From: Gigantopelta aegis
Lineage: Eukaryota; Mollusca; Gastropoda; Neomphalida; Peltospiridae
Length of the DNA stretch: 64,000 nt
Assembly: GCF_016097555.1 (NCBI RefSeq)
Contig: NC_054706.1
Location: forward strand, 60,891,508-60,955,507
Direction of reading: 5' to 3'
Shown: in pieces, positions 13,665 through 25,800 of the stretch
Position numbering within the stretch: position 1 is the first letter of the stretch
Layout: the number at the start of each line of letters is the position of its first letter
Made by a program: the position numbers and the translations under genes
Notes under the pieces: generated by a model
Databases searched by the model: none
What the model was told of the DNA's origin: nothing
The model's input: only the letters and a program-made list of their open reading frames with translations

Positions 13665-14924
13665 TCAGAGCTTCTGTGGATCAATCTGCTGTCGCGGCTC
13701 GGGACATTGCCTGGACATGTGTCCCTTCTGTCGACAGTTGTAGCAAACAATCTCTGTTCCGTTTGTTCTCCTATAAGGTGCACTTCTTTGTTCCTTTCTT
13801 CTCCTTTCTCTCTCTTTATTTAATTCCAGACGATATCGTTTTTCCTGCTCCTCGACCTTATTCAGCATTTCCTTCATGTATCTTCTTATCTCGTCCATCT
13901 CACTCTTGTTATCAGACGACTTAATATCAACACCTCGAATTTTAGTCCTGTTGTAACGACGAGCTTCGGCCGTGGTACAAGCATCCAGAGATACAGCAGC
14001 TTGAATAGTTTCATCAAACGTCTGAGGTCGACCAAGTAAAACTTTCAGTCTCATCTCCGAATCTGTCAAAGATTCCAAGAAATTATCTTTGGAAAGAGTA
14101 TCCATAACATCCTGGGGTGCAGAAGGATATGCTAAGAAAACCAAACGCTGTATTGCTTGCCCTAATTCCAACAATGACTCCCCTGGTTGTCTTCGTCTCA
14201 TTCTCAACTCTGATTTATAAAGTTCTTCAATATTTGCGGGAGCAAATCGCTTCTCAAGTACCTTCAGTATGTCCACATACTTGGCCCTTGATCCACCAGG
14301 AACATGACTCAACATCTGTTGTGCCGACCCACGTAATGCAACAGCTAAGTACTTCGCTTCCTCTTCATCAGTCCAGCCATTGATATCAGAACAAGCTTCA
14401 AAATTAGTTTTATAATCAATCCAGGGAGTTTTTCCATCATAAACAGCCGGGTTCACAAGTGCCTTACGTAATCCTTTCTGCTGACCTACAGAAGTAACTA
14501 CTTCACTATGTGTTCCCTTCTGTGGTAATTCCACATTTTTGCTTTCATTCTCTACTACCAATGGGCCTGGTGTAGAAGTATAGTGATCATGGTCTCCCAT
14601 CTGCAACCTACTAATCTCCATCTGCAATCTGGCAATATCCCCCTGCGCATCAACAACTCCTCGTTGCATTTGTCGCACCTCATCTAAAGTAATGTCGTCT
14701 TCAGAATAATTTAACGGTCTTCTAAAAGTGACTTTTGATTGTGACTCTTCAGTCCACCTCTCTCCAGTCAAATTCGGCGTAAGCTGAATATCGTCAGGTT
14801 TCTCCTCGACAGACAACCCCAACCCTGATTCAGATCTTCGAGGCGGTCGGTCATCCATCTCAATCGTAGCAGATAATTCAGCTGCAGCTCTTTTCCTTCT
14901 CTCTCTTCGTTTCCCCATTTCCAA
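13665..14924 (-). CDS. gag: Gag region of the Gypsy element
   Basis: An open frame of 419 residues next to the 5' LTR. It has a charged N-terminus, a retrotransposon gag/capsid-like middle, a charged helical segment (likely coiled coil) and a C-terminal zinc knuckle CYNCRQKGHMSRQC of the CCHC class. Such proteins assemble the particle that packages element RNA. Treated as part of a retroelement fossil. Confidence 0.88.
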   Translation of the reverse strand: MEMGKRRERRKRAAAELSATIEMDDRPPRRSESGLGLSVEEKPDDIQLTPNLTGERWTEESQSKVTFRRPLNYSEDDITLDEVRQMQRGVVDAQGDIARLQMEISRLQMGDHDHYTSTPGPLVVENESKNVELPQKGTHSEVVTSVGQQKGLRKALVNPAVYDGKTPWIDYKTNFEACSDINGWTDEEEAKYLAVALRGSAQQMLSHVPGGSRAKYVDILKVLEKRFAPANIEELYKSELRMRRRQPGESLLELGQAIQRLVFLAYPSAPQDVMDTLSKDNFLESLTDSEMRLKVLLGRPQTFDETIQAAVSLDACTTAEARRYNRTKIRGVDIKSSDNKSEMDEIRRYMKEMLNKVEEQEKRYRLELNKERERRRKEQRSAPYRRTNGTEIVCYNCRQKGHMSRQCPEPRQQIDPQKL

Positions 14925-15177
14925 ATAGAATCACAACACAAAAACACAAACTGCTTCAGCTATCATTTCGACAACTATCTCTAAACTATAATTCTTCAAA
15001 TTGTCAAAACTATCTCCACTTCAGAATGTTCCCAACTGTGCTCCTTTAACAAACACAAAGTGAAGCTTTGAATCAATAAACGAACAACAAACACACAGAC
15101 ACGATCTCATATAAAAAAAACCCACACTTTATCTTTATAACAAAATAGAACTCCTGCCGTTTTCAAACTGCTTTTGT

Positions 15178-15196
15178 AATCCCACCGCTGCCACCA
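15178..15196 (-). other. Primer binding site, tRNA-Leu type
   Basis: The plus strand reads AATCCCACCGCTGCCACCA, identical to the 3' end of animal tRNA-Leu (AAG type) including the CCA tail. It lies 7 bases inside the 5' LTR, the expected place for the minus-strand primer site. Confidence 0.9.
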
Positions 15197-15203
15197 TAAT
15201 TTT

Positions 15204-16305
15204 TGTAACGGGCCTTCCCTTATCCAACAACACTGAATAATACAAGTAGCGTGTGTTCAGTAAATTAAAGTTGGCCTCATCACAATAGATACACACTTCG
15301 GATCTAAGGCGTTGTTAACCCGGTATAAAGTTAACTTAAGATCCCATCAAGAAAACAGTGAAGACTAATATCGAATCTAAATAAAAGAATAAGTCATGTG
15401 AACACATAAGATCTTTTATTTATAAGTAGAAAGAAGAAACCAAATGATAATCCAAAAGAAATGTTCAATCACCAAACAGACGCGAATGTTTATAATTTGC
15501 TGTTTATTTAATCCGTAGAAGAAAATATCAAAGTTCACAGCATATTCCAAAGGCAAGTTATGTTTATTGTTAGAGTTGACAGCTCGCAGAACGGTATCGC
15601 CAATCCGACGATTCCGCTGTAAGGAAATCTTATCTCTTGAAGATGAGTGGACAGGTCACATAACGGCATCGTTTCCCCCGACTCCGACTCACGAAAACGA
15701 ACGACTTCACCCGAATGATATTTGACGACTCCGTTGAACGGCTTCGTTGAACGAATACACTCGCGAAATCACCTCACGATATCACTGAGCGAACTCATCG
15801 CTGACGGTTCCGTTAACCAAACGGTCTCGTCAAACGAACCACTCCATTAAGAAATGGCTTCGTCACACAAACGGTCGTATCAAACGAACAACTTCGTAGA
15901 ATCACGAATCAAACACATTTCTCGTCAAACGACGTCGTCCGACGACTCCGTGGAACGAACGATTTAGGAAAACGAAACAGAAACTATTTGCACACTTATA
16001 TCCAATTTGACGTGAGGAGAAGAAGCGTAGTTCTCCTCCCTGAATCACAATATTGTTGGTCTTTATATAACCTCTACCAGGATTGGAATCTTGTTGACCA
16101 GTAAGAATTAACTACGCATTGGAAATAAACTGCGTCTTGAAAACCACATGTATTTTAGGAATGTCGGTAAACACAATTAGTTCAGACAGAAATATAGCCT
16201 TGTTTTCAAAATACAGTTCCACCTGGTATCCATAAAACTTTACGCCCACAACAACATAAAATACAAATAAGCTAATTAAATTGTTATCAACATGGGTTCG
16301 TTTCA
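15204..16305 (-). repeat. 5' LTR of the Gypsy element
   Basis: The 1102-bp partner of 9430-10530 and the promoter-bearing LTR in element sense (TATA-like at about 16062-16070 on the minus strand). Its inner half is rich in degenerate repeats of the type GAACGA / TCGTTNAACG. Confidence 0.95.
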
Positions 16306-16808
16306 ATAGCATAAATGCTGATATATTCTGTAACAAAATGTCAATTATTACATGTTTGCCAATTGCTTTTAAATATTCGCAATTGGCGAATTTGTCGAAT
16401 AACAGAGCTATCCCTGCTGGTGTACATTATCTGCTAGTATTTGATTAACATTTGTATAATTTGAAATACATGTATGTCTACATACTGCAAAATAACCTTT
16501 CAGTCATGTTTATTTGCTGCAAATGTCACTTCAAAAAAAAAATGCCATAGGCAGGTTCAAAATTGCTGTTGCAAAATTGCATTTTACCCATGGCAATTTT
16601 TCACAAAATTGCAGTGGGAGACAAATTCTTACTGACCTCGAGCAATTACCATGATGGATGGTTCCTAAAATTAACATTCAATTAAGTCCCATGGAATTAC
16701 ATACATACATGTAAGTGTATAACCTTAAACAATTGTTTTATAAAAAAATCTTTTAACATTTTTTTTTTTGTATTTTATTTATTTATTTTTATTTTTATTT
16801 TTTGACAG

Positions 16809-19800
16809 GAAATGATACAGGCCGTTATTTTGGATGTTTCCAAGACAGCCTGAATGATCGTGATCTTGAGGGTAATTACAAAGAACTTCCAAATAATTCA
16901 CCCAAAGTCTGCATTGCCTTCTGTCTGAGATCAGGTGAGTCAGTAGTCATACATTGAAAATGTTTACATAAAAACTGTAAACTTGTCATTTTATGCACAG
17001 GTAGCTTTTATAAAGATATTAAAGTGACAGACCCTAGCTAGTTTCTAAACACCAAGACATATTATTTATTATTAGGGCTATTTTTCAGTCATTACTTAGA
17101 TTTTATTGTTTAGATTATCTATTTCCGTACATCCGAAGTGTTTCTGGTTACCTTTTTTGGTTTTAATATCACAAAATGCATTTTTCATATTTTAAAAAAT
17201 GCATGTGTGTCTGAGAAGTATCAGTTATGGAGTCGAGTTTTAGTCTATGTTTAAGGGTATTTCACCATTTCAACATCACAGACTCTTGTTTCACTTTGTT
17301 GTAATGTTAACCAAATGTGTTACACGTTTGTAGATTAACTAAACTTAGTGTCCATTTTCACGGGTTCAAACTAGGGTCTGTGACTTTAAGAGAACACATT
17401 CATATCCAGACATAGGCGTACAGACACCCATTTTTTATGCATTAAAATGTCGTCATCTGTTTATGGTTATTTGGGACACTTGGGTCATAACCTCTGAACA
17501 GCCAATCACAAGTCTTAGAAGTGATCTGATCTCTAAGACTATATGTCTAAATTACCAAATGTTTGACATCCAATCGCTGATGATTAATAAATCAATGTGA
17601 TCTAATTATGTCATTTAAACAAAAAAACTAAAAGTTTCTAAAAAATGTTCTGCAACATGTTAAAGATGATATTGATCTACAACAGGTCAAACCTTACTCG
17701 GATGTGCAGTGGTGTAGCATGGGTAGGGCCATTGGGGCGGTTGCCTTGGGCACACAATTCTGGACTGGTGGAAGGGACTTGAGAAGTGCTAATGGTCCAC
17801 TGGTTAGGGGGCGCAATACGCCACTGCAGGTGTGTAAAAAAACACTAACCTACATGTTACCTGTAAAGTGTGTTATGTGCTCTCAATAACTGTACAAGTG
17901 TAGACCTCATATTAACTAGTATTATGCTGAGTTTGGAATGAGACTGTCTGCATGTCTCTATGTGTCCATGTTTTACAGGGTTTCATTACGCTGGCCTGCA
18001 GTACAGCAAGGAGTGTTGGTGTGGTGACAGGTATGGGAGACACGGTATTCTAGCAGAGGCACAGTGTGACGGCAAGTGTCCCGGCAGTGAGACTCAGACC
18101 TGTGGTGGCTACCTGGCCATCAAAGTCTACAGCACAGGTTATGGAGGTAACTAATGCTAGGGTCTGAATACCAACTGTCATGACATAGTTGCCCAACTTG
18201 CTGATCTCTCGGCGTCTACGACCGTCCAGTTGCTAGTCTGTTTACACTTACAACTCTTATTCTCATCGAATACAACTCCTACGACCGATTGGTTGTTAAT
18301 CTGAGCACATCCGTTGTAAGTTGGGAATAGTGAAAATTACAGTGCAACTCTCTAGTTGCCCAACTTTATCATGATAGTTGATAGTCTGAGCCTAACATAA
18401 CAGTTTTTTGGCCTAGAATTTGAAGCATCTTGTTGAACTGTTTTTTTGTTGTTTTTTTTGTTTTTTTTTCTCTCATTCCATTACAGCAGTTAAAAAATAC
18501 TTACCGGGTATGATACCTGACCAGACATTTTTTATGCAGAACCAGGAAGGAAGGAAGAATATATATTTTACGACACACTGAACACATTGTTAAATACGAC
18601 ATTCCTTCCTTCCTGGATATGGATCATCTTACAGGCAATTTGTCAACCACTGCAGAGATCTATCCAGGCTTTGTATATTGTGAATACAGACCTCTTCCCA
18701 AAAGCAAGTAGCACTAAAAATTCCCAATTTGATATGTAAATATTTCTGTAATTATGTCTGTTCTGATAAATGTTTTATAAAATGGTGCGAAAAATATCCC
18801 AATTATGATTAAAGAGCACTAATTTCCCCAATCCCATTAGACATGGGACCCTGCACAACCCTGTATAAATCCCTGCACTGTGACAGTCAGTGGGGCAAGA
18901 CATAGCCCAATGGTAAAGCGCTCGCTTGATACACGGTCAGTTTGGGATCGATGCCTGTCTGTGGGCGCATTGGGCTATTTCTCATTCCAGCCAGTGCACC
19001 ACGATTGGTACATCAAAGGCCGTGGTATGTGCTATCTTGTCTGTGGGATGGTGCATATAAAAGATCCCTTGCTGCTAATCGAAAAGAGTAGCCCATGAAG
19101 TGGTGACAGTGGGTTTCCTTCCTCAATATCTGTGTGGTCCTTAACCATATGTCCGACGTCATATTACTGTAAATAAAATGTGTTGAGTGCGTCGTTAAAT
19201 AAAACATTTCCTTCCTTCCTTCCTGTGACAGTCACGGGATTCATGAAGAACCAGTTTCTTGTTGGTTTTATGGAGCAGTTCTTTTTGTCATCAATTCAAT
19301 AGGTTTTTATCCTGAATAATTGTACCATTAAAAACTGTAAAAACAAAATTGACAGAAGTGATTAATTGCTTCACTAACTTAGATTATGAGGAGTCATTTA
19401 AGATATTTTCCATATTGAACATTGCTATTTAATGTTTTTTTATTACTTTAAAAAAAAAAATTCACATGCTAAAGGGAGCTAAAAATGACTCTCCTGGAAT
19501 TCATTCTCAAGAGAGTGATGGGTATCGAAAGTGTTAAACCCGTTAAACTGCAAGGTTTATCACAGACATGATATCTTTCATCATTGGTCTTTTGATGAAT
19601 ACTTTGTTCTATTTCCAATTTTTACAATTAATCTTTTTTTCTTTTTTTTTAACAGTTTTACATTCACTACTGTAGCATCGATTGAACGTTTACTGTTGTC
19701 TGTTTCAGAGAAAAAGAAGAATGTTGCTCCTCTGGTGAGAGCAACATCAGCGAAGATCTCCAACATTTCGAGGATTGTTTTTGTTCTCACGTTGAACGGT

Positions 19801-22800
19801 CGACAGATTAGACAAGTTGTGAGGCTTATCCGGACAATCTACCATCCACAGCATTACTACTTCATACATGTAGACGAGGTTAGCTAGGTTTTTTATGCAC
19901 TTGTCACTGATATGCCTAAGGCATGATTGATCTAGAATCGATCCTGTCGATGGGCTCCTTAAGCACATTAAAAATACTTAATGGAACATTTCTAGTTTTT
20001 ATCTGTCCAAATTTTTTTTTATTGTGGTCGAGTTGCAAAGATAAGATGCTCTAGTGGTGTCATTAAACAAAATAAACTAACGTTGATCATTGACTTGAAC
20101 AGATTACAATGAATGAATTAATGTTTACCAGCACTCCAGCACAAAATAATATAGATTGTCTGTTGGGTGTCAATGCACAGATTACCAATGAGATATGTGC
20201 TGAAAATAATTCCACTTCATATTAACACTGTATAATTAGTTTTTATACCTTCACAGAGACAAGAATACATGTTTCGTGAATTGCTTCCCCTGGAGAACAG
20301 ACTGGCCAATGTTCACCTCACAAAGACACGGTTTTCAACCATTTGGGGCGGAGCCAGCCTTCTGCAGGCTCATTTGACCTTCATGAAGGAACTGATGACC
20401 TTGAAGGAGTGGAAATGGGATTACTACATCAACCTTAGTGAGAGTGATTACCCGATCAAGTATGTGATTGTAATATGTTTCTGATGAGCTGTGTTTTGTT
20501 AAAGGTGCAGACCCTAGTTTCAGTCCATGGAAATGGACACTAAGTTCAATTAAACCACAAACATTTAAAATATCTGGATAAAGTTATAATAGAGTGAAAC
20601 TGAAGTCAGCATCCTGTTTCTTTAGATTTAGTTTTCAATGGATTATACCTTGGAATTTTGAGTTGAAAAAGTGGTTTTCGGCAAATATTTTTGCTTGACA
20701 ACAATGGCGGCATGTCGCGGTCATTTTCAGGGATCGATAGCTGATTGTGACAGCTAATTTTATAATATAATAAATTTTATCGTGTTACCAACAACAAAAA
20801 TCACGAAATATTGGGATATGAATCGTAGTTCATGTTTTAAAAATAAATTCTGGTCAAAAAACCACTGTTATTGGGAATAATGGACATAAATACTGGACAG
20901 CTGGCCACAAATGCCTGTAAGTAAATGCAAATTAAAATTTTTTTTGCCTAATTTTAATCAACATCAACCGATCTAAAATACCATAAAAATTATAAAAACC
21001 CACAAAAATAATACTTAACGTTTCAAATACGAACTTTATTTTATGTATTTATAAACCATTTAAGTGAATATATCTGAGTAAAAATTATAAACTTGTACGC
21101 ACTCAACGTGGTTTTTGTCAAAAAAATAATCCAGTAGTGTAAAGGTTAAACAGTGAAAAGCCATCTCAAAGTAGACGAGCTTCAATTGATAACCGATACT
21201 TCTCAGAGGTTCGTGTGTTTTTGTAATTACCAAAAATGTTTGTCAGCGTATTACAAAAACCAGGATGACCAAAAACACTGCTTACAATGAAAATGGGTAT
21301 TCTAAACAATAAAATATAAGTAACTTCTAATTTAAGTGATCATAAACAGCTCTAATAGTGAAAAATGTGTTGTGTTTTAAAAACAAGAGTCTGTCACTTT
21401 ACGCCTGGGTAAGAAGTTATAAAAACAAACATTGTTTTCCTTAGTTTTACATAATTCATACCTTCATGCATTTTGTCGCAGGCACAGTGTCTGGCTTGTA
21501 TCAGTGCATGTGTACAATGTACAAGAACGTAAATTTAAGTGTTTAAAAGATAACTTGACTTCAGGTTATGGAGCTGATGGATGTGCTATAGCAAATAGCC
21601 TATAAAGATTGTGTTATTTGTCAACCAAATTAACAACTCAACCTGAGTAGGTTTCTGATTTTGCCAAAAATCTATAAAGCCTGAGTACCTAATATAGCAT
21701 TATGAATGTTTTAGCAACCTTCGAAACTTATGTTCTGGTATTGGCTTGTTCATGCCTTTAGTTCAGACTTTTTACTCCGGAGGCTAAATAACTAATTATT
21801 TTAGTTCGTCGATGCCAGAAAATTGTCATCTCTTCACATTTTTGAAAAACCATAAAGTTGAAAAAAAAAAAAAAAAATATGTATTAATTTTTTCGTTTTA
21901 TTTCACAATCCGCTGACTATAATTGAACTGGTCCTGAAATGTCAATATATTTCTACTTGTATCTTTGGGCTCATGGCCATAAATAACACAACGATATTTT
22001 AATTGAATTGAATTGTTAAACCTTAGCAATAACCACACTTTACTAATAATTTGATTTATGGATTTTGTTTTATGAACTAATGCACATTTATTTCACTTTT
22101 CAATGATTTTTAGAACTGTTGGAGATTTAACAGCCTTCTTGACAAAATACAGAGGTCTTAACTTCTTGAAGTCTCATGGAAGAGATACACCCAGGTAATA
22201 GTGGTCAACGTTCCCATACTGATCGAATCGGAGGGCACTATAGGTTTCATCTCTGTTGTCCATAACGGACAGGGCTAGTTCTGACACTCACCAAATTTGC
22301 CAGTTGCGAATTTTAAAAACAATTGGCGAATTTTATTTTAATTTGGCGAAATAATTTCATGTATTAATTGATATTTTGATACAAAATATCTGGGTTTCTG
22401 CAATCTGTGAAGTTTTAACAGATAATGTGGCAACATTTTCTACTGACCCACAGCTAGCCCTGAAGTGTTTGGAGATACAAACATTTGTCAGGCTTGGAAG
22501 GGGATGTGTATTGCTTTAGCAATACTCTCAGAATGCTTGTTCTTAGAAAGTAGTATTTGCGGGGAAATAGAGGTTATTGATAGAACTTGATGATTATTCA
22601 TAGAACTTAGTGCTGACTTGTGAAAAATTGTGATGTTTGACACATCATATTCATAGAAAATACTGCTTACTTGTAAAAAATAGTGATTTTTGACACAACA
22701 TATTCATAGAAAATAGTGCTTACTTGTGAAAAATAGTGATTTTTGACACAACATATTCATAGAAAATAGTGCTTACTTGTGAAAAATAGTGATTTTTTGA

Positions 22801-25800
22801 CAACATATTCATAGAAAATAGTTCTTACTTGTGAAAAATAGTGATTTTTGACACAACATATTCATAGAAAATAATGTCTCTTTATTCCTTTGAAAGTGTT
22901 CAGATACCTATAGATATCCACCATAATATATCTATTGAATTAGTGAATAATAAACATTTATTTCTCATTATGAAACATTTGCTGGAAGACCTGCAATATT
23001 TAACATAGATGCACCTATGGCTATTATTGACCCTCAAAAAAATTTTTGCTGTATTTGTTTTCTATATTCATTTCCGATTATTAAACATTTGCTGGAACTC
23101 CTTGAGTAGTTTACTTAGATTCATCTTTACTATGGTTATAAATAACTTTTCCTGTATTTTTCTGTTTTAGATTCATACAGAAGCAGGGCTTGGACCAGAC
23201 ATTTTACGAGTGTGACAACCACCTGTGGCGGGTTGGTCCGCGGACTCTACCCGAGGGGATCCGGATTGACGGGGGCAGTGACTGGATCTGTCTGTACCGA
23301 GAGTTTGTGGATTACCTCATCACGTCAAAGGACGATCTCATCACAGGCCTGAAGGAACTCTACAAATACACACTGTTACCTGCTGAGGTATGTTTTTTCA
23401 TTGGATGGTATGGCTGTGGTGACTGGGTCATCACCTAGGAGCAACCAGTTGTATGTTTTTAAATCGATAATAAAGAATTAATATCTCATGTCAAAATCGG
23501 TGTTCAACAACTGCTTGAGAAAGTCACTAGCCATCACAGAAGCTTTGGCTTGTGCCCTATCTATAATAGTAATACAGTTGATAATTTCCACTAGCCCAGA
23601 CCAAAAATCCACTAGCCAGGACTGAGAGCTAGTGAATTTGTTGAACACTGGATAATTATTAATCAAACAGTTTTTGTTTCTTTCTGTTTATACCTACATT
23701 TATTGTTTTATATCTACAGTAGAATCTCGTTGTGTCGAACTCGGAAGGGTCGAATACACTGCAACGCTCGAACCAAGAACTAAGTCCTGAGTTCCACTTA
23801 CATGTTGTTGACCAAATAGTTAGGTCAGACTACATGTACCCGATGGGTGGAACACTTTCTAGAGCACCGGCGGGGTTTCAGCCACCGTGATTCAACTGTA
23901 TTTGTCTTTTTCTTTCTTGCAGTCATTCTTCCACACTGTGCTTCAGAACAGCCAGTTCTGTGACAAGGTGGTCGACAACAATCTTCACCTGACTAACTGG
24001 CGCCGCAAACAGGGCTGCAAGTGTCAGTACAAACACATTGTTGACTGGTGCGGCTGTTCACCTAATGACTTCAAGACAACTGACCTTGACAGGCTGATGG
24101 TAAAACATATGTGGAGTCAAACTAGTGTTTAGTGTCCATCCATGGGAGTACACAAGTGGCCACTTAAGACAGGTGGCCGTTGAATACAGTGGCAGTTACT
24201 TTTATGATCCGTTAAAATGTGCTTTATTTTTTTATAGTCTGAACTGCTAATTAATGGATGTGCTCTATAGTTAGTTTATAGTAACACACATTGAAATGAA
24301 ACATACCAAATGCTTGCATGACCAGTGATGGTGTTTCATATTCTTTAGTAATTGTATTCATCGCATATTTTGTGTCCTGGAAATATCCTGGAATTTTAAA
24401 TGTAAGAACCATTTTAAAATTTGACTGATTTGGAGACTAAAACAATCCTTCATATGTATCCATGTGGGACAGGGCTATTCCACTCGAGAGTACATAATTT
24501 GTTGTCAGGGACGAGGCTTGCCGAGTCCCTGACATTATATTATGTACCCGAGGATGGAATAGCCCTGTCCCACATGGATACATAATGGAGGATTTTTTTT
24601 CTCCCATCCAGTAGATGAAAAACAAGCATTTTGGGAAAACATTAAAAACTTAATTGTTTTATTTTTTATCTTACAATAAAATAATCATAACCACTAAAAA
24701 ATCGTACCCAAAAATGGTTTATACTAAAAGTATAAACCGAAAATGATAGTATAATTTCATTATGACAGTAGGTTTCCTTGTTTTTATGAAATATAAAAAG
24801 CATTTCTTGCGTTATTTTGCCAATTTACATGACATCACCCATTGTTAATATCAGCTCAAATAACAAAAGTCATGTGGTCATGGGCTGACGTCATGGAATA
24901 CACCTGTCTTGCATGGCTAGGGATGGGAGAAAATTAGATTCATTCTGCATGCACAATTCCTTAATTGATACAGAGTGGAGATGCTAAACTAAATGGGTAC
25001 TGGTATCTGTGAGTGCTTATTTCCAGTACCTTGTCATTGCTGTTTAGAATAATCTATTTATGGAATAGTAACAAAAATTACTGTGCTCACTTAATTAATT
25101 GATTGATTAATATGATTGCCTTACTTTTCTTGCTTCATTATTTTTTTGTTAATTTCAGAATTACGAAGAGAAACCGACATTTTTTGCTAGAAAATTTGAG
25201 CCAATTGTCAACCAGGAAATTATAAACAGCCTGGATGTCTACTTGTTTGGAAGATTCCAGCAAGGTTCGTTTACATATTATTATTTTTAAATTTGCATAC
25301 TTATGTGCTATTAAAGTTTCAGAATCATTTATCCATATTAAATTCACAATTACTTTCAGATCTTCCTCTGTCACTTAATTCATTATACAGTTGCTGAACA
25401 CACATGGCAGATTTTATTTATTTACAAGCCATATGAAAAGAAAAAAGACCACTTCTGACGCCAGAAAGAAATTTTTGGGTATGGCGCTATGAAATTGAAT
25501 GCAGCCACAGCTTTTATTAGTCCCTTACCGGTTCAATCGAATGGGACTATAGGTTTCATCTCTGTCCTGTCTGTCCGTCTGTCCGTCCGTCTGTCCCACA
25601 TATCTTTTCCGGATGTTTTTTTGCAGAAGAAAATTGGTTTTCTGGACTTCTTTTTTGAGAAGGCCTTGAGATATTGAGCTGACATTTTGTATATAGCTTT
25701 ATTATGTACTGTTACAGATGAAGTGTAACTTTCATGACAATTTACCTATTTTGACAGAGTTATGGCTCTTGAACTTACGAGATATAAAAAAAAAAGATTC

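Larger units (their letters stand above)
9430..16305 (-). mobile_element. Ty3/Gypsy LTR retrotransposon, young
   Basis: A 6876-bp element with two LTRs (9430-10530 and 15204-16305), ends TG...CA, and a 4-bp target duplication ATAG at 9426-9429 and 16306-16309. The order gag, protease, reverse transcriptase, RNase H on the minus strand and the protease and RT motifs place it in Ty3/Gypsy. The two LTRs differ at about two positions in 1.1 kb, so the insertion is recent. It looks broken, with roughly two breaks; a full integrase core was not recognised. It sits 0.5 kb upstream of the first visible xylosyltransferase exon, antisense to that gene. Confidence 0.95.

Noticed and set aside
1-16808. 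Search for upstream xylosyltransferase exons
   Set aside because: No exon encoding a membrane anchor or stem with proper splice sites was found by eye, so none is reported.
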